A stretch of 64,000 bases of DNA from positions 806,001 to 870,000 of the forward strand of contig OZ248539.1 of assembly GCA_965234685.1 (NCBI GenBank), read 5' to 3'. Source of the stretch: Fimbriimonas planktonicus (lineage in GTDB: Bacteria > Armatimonadota > Fimbriimonadia > Fimbriimonadales > Fimbriimonadaceae). Shown in pieces: positions 33,828 through 42,016 of this stretch (the first letter of the stretch is position 1; each line of letters opens with the position of its first letter). The notes under the pieces were generated by a model. It saw only the letters and a program-made list of their open reading frames with translations, was not told the origin of the DNA and ran no database searches. Position numbers and translations under genes: made by a program.

Positions 33828-34457
33828 ATGAACACGTGGGATCAAACCGTACTTGAACTCAAAGAGCGAGCGCAGGGAATGCACGAAGCGCGCGAAGCTG
33901 CGCTGGGCCATTGCCGAAAGCTCGGACAACTCGCGGCGCGGAGCATTCGCCACGTCCACAGACACCAGTTCGACGAAGCGGAAAACCTGCTGGAACAAGC
34001 CAAGCAAGCCGCCGAAGCTGCGCGAGCGAGCCTGCGCCCGTTTCCAGAGCTCAACCCGGCCTACCTGCACGACTCGGAGAAGGAGATGGTCGAAGCCGCT
34101 GCCGTCTTGGCAATCGTTCGAGGCTTGCCGTACCCGACCCCACAGGAGCTTGGCGCTCAAGTCATGAGCTACCTCAATGGCATGGGAGAGGCCGCCAGCG
34201 AGGTCCGGCGTTTCGCTCTCGACAGCATCCGGCATGGCAAGGTTGAAGAAGCGGAAGCGATTCTGGGGCAGATGGAGATGATTTACGAAGACCTCATCAC
34301 CTTCGACTTCAGCGACGCCATGACCGGTGGACTTCGCCGTACCTGCGATGCGCTCCGCGCCGTCGTCGAACGCACGAGAAGCGACCTAACCCTCACGACC
34401 ACGCAACAAGCCCTTACCGAAGAACTGCGTCGCTACCGCTTGGGGGAGAACGCTTAA
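33828..34457 (+). CDS. Translin-family protein
   Basis: A 209-residue helical protein matching the translin/TRAX superfamily. Evidence is an N-terminal helix with ARSIRHVHRHQFDEAENLL, a central YLNGMGEAASEVRRFALDSI RHGKVEEAE region, and LGQMEMIYEDLITFDFSDA, then GGLRRTCDALRAVVERTRSD. In eukaryotes these proteins form the C3PO ribonuclease and bind single-stranded nucleic acid; archaeal and a few bacterial homologues exist. Acidic residues comparable to the TRAX catalytic ones may be present (the GEAASE and CDALRAVVE parts), but activity is not established. It is 10 nt downstream of radC and 45 nt before the YqiJ-like gene. Confidence 0.85.
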   Translation: MNTWDQTVLELKERAQGMHEAREAALGHCRKLGQLAARSIRHVHRHQFDEAENLLEQAKQAAEAARASLRPFPELNPAYLHDSEKEMVEAAAVLAIVRGLPYPTPQELGAQVMSYLNGMGEAASEVRRFALDSIRHGKVEEAEAILGQMEMIYEDLITFDFSDAMTGGLRRTCDALRAVVERTRSDLTLTTTQQALTEELRRYRLGENA

Positions 34458-34502
34458 TGCAACCCAATTCAACCCGTCAACGTTTCTCCTTAGGACCATC
34501 GG

Positions 34503-35171
34503 ATGCTTCAATTCTTTCTCCATCGGGATAACATTCCCTTCGCGATCGCGATCGGGATACTGGCCGGAATTCTTGCGCTCGAAGTCATCGGCGCAGTCCT
34601 CGGCTTTAGTCTCAGTGGCGACAACGAAGCTGATGCGAGCATCGATCTAGACGGCGCGGATTCGCCGACCCTGGTTGCCCAGGGTCTTTACTGGCTCAGC
34701 ATCGGACGAATTCCGCTGATCGCTTGGTTAGCCGTATTCTCGGCAAGCTTTGGCATCTCGGGATACGTGTTCCAAGCGGCAACCGCTATGTCGCTGGCTC
34801 CGATACTCGCGCTTGGCACCGCGACGCTTGGCGGCGTGATCGGCGCGAGATTCGTGGGCGGATGGCTTGCTAAGACGGTTTTCAAGGACGAAACCACCGC
34901 CATTAGCGCTGAATCGCTCGTTGGCAATGTTGCACAAGTAACGCTTGGCATCGGCCGTCGCGGAGCGCCTACGCAGGGCAAGGTTCGCGATGTGCACGGC
35001 CTGACGCACTACGTGTTGATTGAGCCGGAGAATGAATTTGATGAACTCGCACCCGGGTCGGAAGTGATTCTGCTTCGGCGCGATGGTCCGAAATACTTCG
35101 CCGTAACGAACTCTTTGGAGACCGTTATGGCTTTAGATGGCGGTGAGGTTCCGCTGAAAACAACAAACTAA
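34503..35171 (+). CDS. yqiJ: YqiJ-like membrane protein with OB-fold (NfeD-like) tail
   Basis: A 222-residue membrane protein with about four helices: IPFAIAIGILAGILALEVIG, then PLIAWLAVFSASFGISGYVF, then LAPILALGTATLGGVIGARF. A small C-terminal beta domain (VGNVAQVTLGIGRRGAPTQG and HYVLIEPENEFDELAPGSEV) is an NfeD/OB-type module. Such genes are found next to flotillins, whose assembly or membrane-domain function they support. Here the flotillin gene follows after 5 nt, which fixes the identity as the YqiJ partner. The pair probably organises membrane microdomains. Confidence 0.88.
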   Translation: MLQFFLHRDNIPFAIAIGILAGILALEVIGAVLGFSLSGDNEADASIDLDGADSPTLVAQGLYWLSIGRIPLIAWLAVFSASFGISGYVFQAATAMSLAPILALGTATLGGVIGARFVGGWLAKTVFKDETTAISAESLVGNVAQVTLGIGRRGAPTQGKVRDVHGLTHYVLIEPENEFDELAPGSEVILLRRDGPKYFAVTNSLETVMALDGGEVPLKTTN

Positions 35172-35176
35172 AGCAA

Positions 35177-36943
35177 ATGCCAATCGATTCAATGCAAGTC
35201 ATCCTGCCGATCATCGGCGTGATCCTCGGGGTCATCTTGTTACTCGGCTTCGTCGTGTCCAGGTTGTACGTCCGGTCAACGAAGGAAAGCTCGTTCGTAA
35301 AGACCGGCATGGGCGGCCAGAAGGTCGTGATGAGCGGTGGCGCCGTTGTCTTCCCGGTGATCCACGAAATCATTCGGGTGAACATGAACACGTTGCGGCT
35401 TGAAGTCCGCCGAACCGGCGAGTCGGCCCTGATTACCAAGGACCGCATCCGCGTTGACGTTCACGCCGAGTTCTTCGTTCGCGTGAAACCGACCGAGGAA
35501 GCCATTGCCGATGCCGCGCAGACGCTCGGTCTGCGAACGCAGAATCCGGCGGCCCTGAAGGAATTGGTCGAAGGCAAGTTCGTCGACGCGCTTCGCGCGG
35601 TCGCGGCAGAGATGACGATGGAAGAGTTGCACGAGCAGCGTGTCCAGTTCGTCCAGCGCGTTCAAACCACCGTTTCGGAAGACATTCTCAAGAACGGTCT
35701 TGAACTCGAATCGGTCTCGCTCACATCGCTTGACCAGACGAGCATTGACTTCCTCAATCCAAACAACGTCTTCGACGCCCAAGGTTTGGCAAAGCTGACC
35801 GAGACCATCGAAGCGAAGCGAAAGCAACGAAACGACATTGAGCAGGAGACTCGGATTCAGATCGAAACCAAGAACCTCCAGGCCGACCAGCAATCGCTGA
35901 GCATCAAGCGCGAGCAAGAGTACGCGCAGATGGAGCAGCAGCGCGAAATCGAAATCCGCCGAGCCGGTCAGGTTGCCGAAATCGCCCGAGAACGTGCAGC
36001 GCGAGAGCAAGAAGCTAAGCAAGCCGAAATCGCAGCCCAGCAGCTGGTTCAGCAATCCCAGATCCTTTCGGCAAGGGAAGTCCAAGAAAGCCAGATCGCG
36101 AGTGAGCGGCAACTAAAGGAGCTCGAAGTTCTTAAAGCCCAAGCCCTTGAAACCGCAGAAATTGACAAGTCAAAGGCCCTCGAACTTGCCGAGCAGGATC
36201 GATCCATCGCCATCGCCGAAAAGTCCCGCGCGAAGTCCGAAGCGGAAGCCTTGGCATCTCGCGCCCTCGCCGAAGCCGTTAAGGCGGAGGAAGAAGTCAT
36301 CACTGTTCGAGAGAGCGAAGTCGCCGAGCGACGAAAGCGAATCGAGCTGATCACGGCTGCTGAGCAGGCTGAAAAAGAAGCGATCAAGATCACTTATGCT
36401 GCCCAGGCCGAAGTGAAGGCTACGGAAGACCGTGCAACTGCCTTGCGAACATTGGCTTCCGCCGAAGCCGAGCAGATTCGAATTGCTGCCGCCGGTGAAG
36501 CTGACTCGATTACCGCGCGCGCCGAAGCCGAAGCGAAGCGCTATTCGGTCGAAGCCGTCGGTAAGCGCGCAATCAACGAAGCCGAGAACGTTCTCTCTGC
36601 CGCCGTGCTGGAAGCTCAAATCAAGAAGATTCTCATCGAGAATCTTCCGGCCATCATCCGCGAAAGCGTGGAGCCAATGAAGCAAATCGACAGCATCAAG
36701 ATCATGCAAGTCGAAGGACTCGGCGGTGGCAACAACGGCGGCTCGCACTCCGAAGCCAACACCTCGCTTGCGGATCAAATGGTGAATAGCGCGCTCCGCT
36801 ATCGGGGCCAAGCACCGTTGGTAGATGCGCTAATGGAAGAGATCGGCATTAAGGGCGGAGACATCAACGGCGCGGTTCGGGCGCTCGGCGTTGGGGCGGC
36901 TCCCGCGATCACAGAGAAATCTGAGGCGGCTAAATCCGAGTAA
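35177..36943 (+). CDS. yqiK: Flotillin-family protein (YqiK)
   Basis: A 588-residue membrane-scaffold protein. An N-terminal helix (VILPIIGVILGVILLLGFVV) is followed by the SPFH domain (FVKTGMGGQKVVMSGGAVVF and ITKDRIRVDVHAEFFVRVKP). A long Ala/Glu-rich coiled coil from about 225 to 480 precedes the C-terminal region. Flotillins oligomerise on the cytoplasmic side of the membrane and collect proteins into domains. The upstream YqiJ-like gene is its usual partner. Length fits the YqiK subfamily. The coiled-coil repeats use biased Ala and Glu codons, as expected. Confidence 0.93.
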   Translation: MPIDSMQVILPIIGVILGVILLLGFVVSRLYVRSTKESSFVKTGMGGQKVVMSGGAVVFPVIHEIIRVNMNTLRLEVRRTGESALITKDRIRVDVHAEFFVRVKPTEEAIADAAQTLGLRTQNPAALKELVEGKFVDALRAVAAEMTMEELHEQRVQFVQRVQTTVSEDILKNGLELESVSLTSLDQTSIDFLNPNNVFDAQGLAKLTETIEAKRKQRNDIEQETRIQIETKNLQADQQSLSIKREQEYAQMEQQREIEIRRAGQVAEIARERAAREQEAKQAEIAAQQLVQQSQILSAREVQESQIASERQLKELEVLKAQALETAEIDKSKALELAEQDRSIAIAEKSRAKSEAEALASRALAEAVKAEEEVITVRESEVAERRKRIELITAAEQAEKEAIKITYAAQAEVKATEDRATALRTLASAEAEQIRIAAAGEADSITARAEAEAKRYSVEAVGKRAINEAENVLSAAVLEAQIKKILIENLPAIIRESVEPMKQIDSIKIMQVEGLGGGNNGGSHSEANTSLADQMVNSALRYRGQAPLVDALMEEIGIKGGDINGAVRALGVGAAPAITEKSEAAKSE

Positions 36944-36996
36944 TAACGAATGCGAGTGTAGCGGCGGAGGGTGCCTATCGGGCGGCCCTTCTCGCC

Positions 36997-38076
36997 GTGG
37001 CGGGCGATTTTGTGATGCACAAAGTCGCCCGTTCGATGTTCGGTGACCGCGATTTTCCAATCAAGGTGCTCGCCGTTGGAAAGGCAGCCTCAGCCATGGT
37101 TGCGGGACTCGTTCAGGACCGTTCAGACATTGCAACCGGGCTCGTGATCACAACCGAGCTCGATACTGGTCCGCGATGCGAAGGATTCGAGTATCTGGTT
37201 AGTAGCCATCCGATCCCAGACGAACGGAGCCTGATCGCGGGCGAACGAGCGCTTGAGTTTGCGGCCAAGTGTCAACCAGACGACCGGGTCGTGCTGCTTC
37301 TCAGCGGCGGTGCCTCCGCCCTCATGGAAAGCCTCCGTCCCGGAATCTACCTGAACGACTTTCGAGATCAAACCCGGCAGGTGATGAACTCGGGAGCCGA
37401 CATTTTTGCCCTCAACAAGTTCCGCCAGCAGCACTCCCTTATCAAGTCTGGCGGACTCGCGCGGGCCCTTGGTCACGTTAAGTGGAAGCGAACCTACGTC
37501 ATCTCGGACGTCAAGGGTGATGACTTCAGCACGATCGGCAGCGGGCCCTTTTGGGACGAAGAGCAATCGATTCCTCATCGAGTCGTTGCGAACAACGTTA
37601 TGGCGGTTCAGGCGGCGCGCGCCTATCTGATAAAGAACAAATTTTGGATTGAAGAGCCGGAAGCTCCGCCCTTTGTGACGCAGGACGCCACCGAATTTGG
37701 TGACAACTTGGGCCTTCAAGTATCCGCATTCGTGGAAAGGGAAGCGGTCGTGTATGGCGGCGAACCGACGCTTACGGTGATTGGAGACATTCCGGGCGGT
37801 CGGAGCCAGCACGTGGCGTTGGTCGCGGCGACAAAGATGGACTGGATGGGAACCGCTATTCTTGCGGCTGGAACAGACGGCCGAGATGGAGCCACCAACT
37901 ACGCAGGCGCTTCCATCACCGCGCAGGACAAGCCCACGCCAACACGAATCGAAGAATTCAATACTGCGATACGAACGTTTGATACCACTCGCATCATCGA
38001 AGAAGAGAACTGGGCATTGCCCGCCGCATACACAGGCACGAACGTCAACGATATCTTTATCGCGATACGGGCGTGA
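36997..38076 (+). CDS. Glycerate 2-kinase (MOFRL family), start uncertain
   Basis: The product matches glycerate 2-kinase of the GckA/TtuD type, which phosphorylates D-glycerate. Blocks seen are IKVLAVGKAASAMVAGL, VLLLSGGASALMESL, HSLIKSGGLARAL, ISDVKGDDFSTIGSGPF and, in the MOFRL domain, GDIPGGRSQHVALVAA and ILAAGTDGRDGATNYAGA. At 359 residues it is shorter than the usual ~420-450. From the GTG at 36997 the frame remains open back to 36934, and the upstream codons read like the family N-terminus (NASVAAEGAYRAALLAVAGD), but no ATG, GTG or TTG occurs there. A rare start codon (such as the ATA at 36943) or a sequencing error is possible. Confidence 0.85.
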   Translation: MAGDFVMHKVARSMFGDRDFPIKVLAVGKAASAMVAGLVQDRSDIATGLVITTELDTGPRCEGFEYLVSSHPIPDERSLIAGERALEFAAKCQPDDRVVLLLSGGASALMESLRPGIYLNDFRDQTRQVMNSGADIFALNKFRQQHSLIKSGGLARALGHVKWKRTYVISDVKGDDFSTIGSGPFWDEEQSIPHRVVANNVMAVQAARAYLIKNKFWIEEPEAPPFVTQDATEFGDNLGLQVSAFVEREAVVYGGEPTLTVIGDIPGGRSQHVALVAATKMDWMGTAILAAGTDGRDGATNYAGASITAQDKPTPTRIEEFNTAIRTFDTTRIIEEENWALPAAYTGTNVNDIFIAIRA

Positions 38077-38905
38077 TTGTCCAAACCTGAAGTTCTGCCA
38101 TGCTCCAGAGCGCAACCCCGGCAGGCGGGTCCAGCGTGATCCGGACCTGAGACTTGCCTTCGAGCCATCGGCGATCAATCCCAAACTCGCTCGTTGCCCA
38201 GCGCCGCTCTCGGTCCTCGCGCGGCTCGTACCACCAGCCCACAAACTCGCCATCAACCAGAACTCGCGCCCGTTGCCGGCCGTGGAAGCGATCGTACGTC
38301 TTTCGAAGTCGGAGCCCGGTGCAGTCCGCCGGCAGTGGTTGAGTCCAGCTAAACGAGTTCAGAAAACTCTGATGCTCACCGGTGAAAGGAACGCCATCTT
38401 CCCAAGCGCTTGCGACAGGGAACAGCTTAGTTTGGTTTTGGGCGATGACTTCATACCGCTTACGCGCTTCCACATCGCCCACATGCCAGCGATCCTGCAA
38501 CTTGGTCTCAATCGAATCCGCCCAGATCACGGTGATGTATCCCTCGCTCTTCACTTCGCGGAAAAACGGGCACGGGACTTCGCTGGAAATGTTTTCAAAT
38601 GGCAGCCGGAGACCATCGACATAGACCGGCATTTCCAACGAGGTGATCCAACCCGCGCCGAAGATCGGGGGGCGGACGGGCTCTGTGATGCCCTCCGGCG
38701 CGGAGAGCCGACCTAGACCAACCGGGATAACGATTGGCGCTTCCGATGTGAGGGTCACGAACTCTTCGAACGGGGTGGCGCTCAGGCCGTCCAAATCGTA
38801 GTAGCCCGGGCCGTCCACGTCGACCACAACGTTTGCACCGTTCGCATCTCGGTAGAGGGGCTGCGTAAACTCGCGATAGCTTTCACTTGCGCTCAGGATA
38901 GGCAT
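38057..38905 (-). CDS. Hypothetical beta-sandwich protein (DUF2961-like features)
   Basis: A 282-residue protein starting MPILSASESYREFTQPLYRD, with no signal peptide. The C-terminal half (RARVLVDGEFVGWWYEPRED, RRWATSEFGIDRRWLEGKSQ and VRITLDPPAGVALWSMAELQ) resembles the carbohydrate-facing beta-sandwich parts of DUF2961/GH172 proteins, but I see no assured catalytic residues. It overlaps the convergent glycerate kinase gene by 20 nt. A sugar-binding or modifying function is possible; the call remains hypothetical. Confidence 0.55.
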   Translation of the reverse strand: MPILSASESYREFTQPLYRDANGANVVVDVDGPGYYDLDGLSATPFEEFVTLTSEAPIVIPVGLGRLSAPEGITEPVRPPIFGAGWITSLEMPVYVDGLRLPFENISSEVPCPFFREVKSEGYITVIWADSIETKLQDRWHVGDVEARKRYEVIAQNQTKLFPVASAWEDGVPFTGEHQSFLNSFSWTQPLPADCTGLRLRKTYDRFHGRQRARVLVDGEFVGWWYEPREDRERRWATSEFGIDRRWLEGKSQVRITLDPPAGVALWSMAELQVWTITPVSR

Positions 38906-38923
38906 GATGTCGTAGAGCTAGGC

Positions 38924-39076
38924 ATGCCGCAACGGAACAACTCCCACCTGCCCACCAAAACCTGTGCCGCGTGTGGGCGGCCGTTCGCTTGGCGAAAAAA
39001 GTGGGAACGAGACTGGGAAAACGTGAAGTTCTGCAGCGACAAATGCCGGAAGAATAAACCTACTCCGAATCCCTGA
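38924..39076 (+). CDS. DUF2256 small zinc-ribbon protein (50 aa)
   Basis: A 50-residue gene too short for common cut-offs. The sequence MPQRNNSHLPTKTCAACGRP and then WRKKWERDWENVKFCSDKCR fits the DUF2256 family exactly, with two C-x2/3-C pairs forming a zinc site. DUF2256 proteins occur in many bacteria beside photolyase-like or metabolic genes; their role is unknown. The gene is divergent from the beta-sandwich gene (18 nt away) and its 3' end overlaps the end of pgk on the other strand by 17 nt. Motif match makes it likely real. Confidence 0.85.
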   Translation: MPQRNNSHLPTKTCAACGRPFAWRKKWERDWENVKFCSDKCRKNKPTPNP

Positions 39077-40238
39077 GCGCCGCAATCCCTGGCAAGACCT
39101 TGCCTTCGAGAAACTCCAAGCTCGCACCGCCGCCGGTGCTGACATGGCTCATCTTGTCCGCGAGGCCGAATTTCTCAACCGCCGCCGCGCTGTCCCCGCC
39201 ACCCACAATCGTGGTGCCGGTGCATTCCGCCATCGCTTCGGCGACGGCACGGGTTCCACCCTCAAAAGGTTTCAATTCGAAGACACCAACGGGTCCGTTC
39301 CAGAGCACAGTCTGCGCTGCCTTAATGACTTCGGCAAAGGCGATGCGCGATGCAGGCCCGATATCGAGTCCTTCCTGGTCTGCCGGGATCTCGTCAGTGG
39401 TAACGACCATCGTATTGGCATCCGCAGAAAATGCGTCACTGGCAATGAGGTCAACTGGCAGCAGGATCTTTTCCGGATATTCCTTCAGCAAGCTAGCGGC
39501 GTACTCGATGGAACTCGAATCGAGGATGGACTTTCCGATTTCCTTGCCCTGCGCTTTCAGGAACGTATAGGTCATACCGCCGCCGATGAGCAAGCGATCC
39601 ACCTTTGGAAGCAGGTTGTCGATCAGTGCAATCTTGTCCTTCACCTTGCTACCGCCCATGATTGCAACAAACGGTCGGCCTGGGTTTGTCACAACCGCGC
39701 CAAGGTGCTCCAGTTCTTTCTCGATCAAAAGCCCGGCATAGCCAGGAAGGATGTGCGCGACGCCCTCCGTGCTGGCGTGGGCGCGGTGTGCGGTTCCGAA
39801 AGCGTCGTTGACGAAAACGTCGGCAAGTTTCGCGAGCTTCGCGGCGAAAGCAGGGTCGTTTGCTTCCTCTTCGGGATGGAACCGGACGTTCTCGAGCAAT
39901 AGAACATCACCCGGCTGAGCCTTTGAAATGGCTTTCTCAACTTCAAAGCCAACGCAATCTGGGAGTAAGGTCACGGGCTGGTCTAGCAGTTCGCTGAGGC
40001 GATTAGCGACGGGCTCAAGCGTAAGAGCATTGTCGATGCCTTTCGGGCGGCCAAGATGGCTGGCAAGAATGACGATCGCACCCTGCTTGATCAGGTGGCC
40101 AATCGTCGCAAGGCTCTCTTCGATTCGACGACTATCAGTAATTTCGCCGTTCTCTAACGGCACGTTAAAGTCGCATCGAACGAGAACGCGTTTGCCCGTC
40201 GCGTTGAGATCAGAGAGAGTAAGTTTGCCGAGCGCCAT
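39060..40238 (-). CDS. pgk: Phosphoglycerate kinase
   Basis: The glycolytic enzyme that transfers phosphate from 1,3-bisphosphoglycerate to ADP; 392 residues. The blocks are in order and intact: VRCDFNVPLENGEITDSRRI, ILASHLGRPKG, LLLENVRFHPEEE, FVAIMGGSKVKDKIALIDNL, LIGGGMTYTFLKAQGKEIGK, the hinge, WNGPVGVFE, IVGGGDSAAAVEKFG and HVSTGGGASLEFLEGK. It stands alone in this window, not next to gap or tpi. The small lipoprotein upstream is probably separate. The 3' end overlaps the DUF2256 gene on the other strand. Confidence 0.97.
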   Translation of the reverse strand: MALGKLTLSDLNATGKRVLVRCDFNVPLENGEITDSRRIEESLATIGHLIKQGAIVILASHLGRPKGIDNALTLEPVANRLSELLDQPVTLLPDCVGFEVEKAISKAQPGDVLLLENVRFHPEEEANDPAFAAKLAKLADVFVNDAFGTAHRAHASTEGVAHILPGYAGLLIEKELEHLGAVVTNPGRPFVAIMGGSKVKDKIALIDNLLPKVDRLLIGGGMTYTFLKAQGKEIGKSILDSSSIEYAASLLKEYPEKILLPVDLIASDAFSADANTMVVTTDEIPADQEGLDIGPASRIAFAEVIKAAQTVLWNGPVGVFELKPFEGGTRAVAEAMAECTGTTIVGGGDSAAAVEKFGLADKMSHVSTGGGASLEFLEGKVLPGIAALRDSE

Positions 40239-40276
40239 CAGTTTCAGAATACCGACCTGACGGCGCTCGGGTTGCC

Positions 40277-40468
40277 TTATTGCGGAGAATCTTTCAGAGC
40301 GTTGCCCCGAACAGGCTGGGCCGCTGCCGCGTCCTCTTTCGAGTACTTCTTGTCCGACTTGGCTTCTGCGCCAGCCGGATTTGGTGGCTCCGCGTCATTG
40401 CCGCATCCGATGAGGGATGCAGCAACGACAGAAGCAAAGAGCAGTGACTTCAGTTGCTTCATACGCAT
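40277..40468 (-). CDS. Small lipoprotein paired with the third pseudopilin
   Basis: A 63-residue protein with a lipoprotein signal (MRMKQLKSLLFASVVAASLI then GCGN, lipidated Cys near residue 22). The mature part is short, polar and Lys/Glu/Asp-rich with no recognised domain. Its ATG follows the pseudopilin stop after 1 nt, so it is translationally coupled. The pair resembles the pseudopilin-small lipoprotein arrangement at 19797-20924, which supports a joint surface function. Confidence 0.75.
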   Translation of the reverse strand: MRMKQLKSLLFASVVAASLIGCGNDAEPPNPAGAEAKSDKKYSKEDAAAAQPVRGNALKDSPQ

Positions 40469-40469
40469 G

Positions 40470-41501
40470 TTATGGGAAGCAAGGCAGGGCAGAGCCAGAG
40501 GCTCCGATCGTGTACTCGAAGGTCGAGTCAGGTCGGAAGTAGCTCATGTAGCGGCCCGCACCGGGTGCAGAGACGCATCGTGCCGGAACGTACAGGTTTC
40601 CTGGTGCGCTCACTGGGTCGCCGACGCAATCTGCCACCTTGCTGTACTGGTAACCAGGAATGTTGCGGTTCCCAGTGTTAATTCCTTCGGCAGGGTGCTT
40701 GATGAATCGTGCGGAAGAGTCCGTAGCAACCACGAGCCAGCCATCGCCAAAGACGTGGGTAGTGTCGCTGGCGCCTTCGAAGGTGCACTCGTAGGTGTCC
40801 TGTCGGCTCGCCAACGATCGCGTGCTTCCTGCCTGTGGAACGCCACCGGCGTTGAACTTACAAACCGGGGCTGGGTTTCCTGGCGTTCCGATGACCGGGC
40901 AGATCATATAGACCGGGGTGTAGCCATAGCCGCGATACGCTTCTTTACCGTTGCTCCAAGTTGCCAAAGGCAACTGGCTTGGACGTGCGACTTCGGACGC
41001 CGAGGCTGCATTGAGCAAGCCGTTGGTGGCAAGGGAGGTGACAGGTAGCCCTGCCGGAGCGGTGGTGTAGCTGAATCCAGCGGTGTACAGCGTCTGTCCG
41101 CTGGCAGTGTAGATGTCGTAGTTCCTGGTGTAAGGGAAGGTGGAGTTGTGCCAAGCCACTGCATCGGCGGCGGTGAAGGCTGAGTTAGCTCCCCAACCGG
41201 CCGGAACGGAGTGAAGTCGGTAGGACGGAGTGCTCCAGAAACTGTGCAGATATGTGCCGGTGATCGGGTCGATGGAATGCATCAACGGGAAGTAGTCGTC
41301 GTAATCCGTCGAGTACAGAAGGATGCCCGTTCCGGTCTGCTTGGTATTGCTCAGCGCAGCAGACTTCTTTGCCGCCGCTTTCGCCTGGGCGAAGACCGGG
41401 AAGAGGATGGCAGCGAGAATCGCGATGATGGCGATTACGACCAGCAGTTCGATGAGGGTGAATCCCTTCAAACCATTCTTTGGTGTCTGACAGTTTTGCA
41501 T
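40470..41501 (-). CDS. DUF1559 / pseudopilin, third copy
   Basis: About 343 residues from the ATG at 41501 (MQNCQTPKNGLKG), with GGAGT upstream. The Gly before FTLIELLVVIAIIAILAAIL is the usual prepilin peptidase site, and FPVFAQAK follows. The C-terminal domain is longer than in the other two copies, with several Cys residues (YTIGASGSALPCFP at the end) and a GDGWLVVATDSS block in the DUF1559 position. An upstream extension of the frame to 41570 is not credible as coding. It has no LacI gene or hydrolase beside it; only the small lipoprotein is shared with the other cassettes. Confidence 0.9.
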   Translation of the reverse strand: MQNCQTPKNGLKGFTLIELLVVIAIIAILAAILFPVFAQAKAAAKKSAALSNTKQTGTGILLYSTDYDDYFPLMHSIDPITGTYLHSFWSTPSYRLHSVPAGWGANSAFTAADAVAWHNSTFPYTRNYDIYTASGQTLYTAGFSYTTAPAGLPVTSLATNGLLNAASASEVARPSQLPLATWSNGKEAYRGYGYTPVYMICPVIGTPGNPAPVCKFNAGGVPQAGSTRSLASRQDTYECTFEGASDTTHVFGDGWLVVATDSSARFIKHPAEGINTGNRNIPGYQYSKVADCVGDPVSAPGNLYVPARCVSAPGAGRYMSYFRPDSTFEYTIGASGSALPCFP

Positions 41502-42016
41502 TAATACTCCGTCCCTAACTTCGTTGTTAAAGGTGAGTGATATGGTAACAAAAAGATCCAGAAAAACCAAGCGACATCAGGCATGTTGGCAAACGTTGCC
41601 TAAGCTCAGGTTGAATCCGCGACCATCCAGGACTACGTTTCAGGTCGAGCAGGCCTATCAGGCCATTCGCTCAGAATATTCACGACTAAAGGCCTGACGA
41701 ATCTGATCGATTTTTGCGCCTGATAGAGTCACCTTGAAAGGAGCCTAATCTGAAGGAAGCGTTCAGTGCCATGCGAATTGTTGCGAAACAATCGTTGGCT
41801 TTTCGGCGGAAAGTGACACATATGTTTCGCGGCGCTTTTCTGGTCAGTTGCTTGAGATCCATATTTCAGACATGCCCACCCACCAGTTTGAAACGCTTTC
41901 CCCTCTTTGCCGGACTACATTCGCCTTTCCGTCGGAATCGAGAATGTCAACGACCTCATTGCTGATCTAGATCTGGCTCTCGCTTCGGCCTAGTGCTTGT
42001 ATGCTAACCGGCACGT
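41502..42016. other. Intergenic region between divergent pseudopilin and M48 genes
   Basis: About 515 bases without a supported gene. It must hold the promoters of both divergent units. A 64-codon frame at 41771-41965 has no protein-like features. I see no strong palindrome or repeat. Confidence 0.5.

Noticed and set aside
41771..41965. 64-codon frame upstream of the M48 protease gene
   Set aside because: No family resemblance, no ribosome site, isolated in a promoter region.
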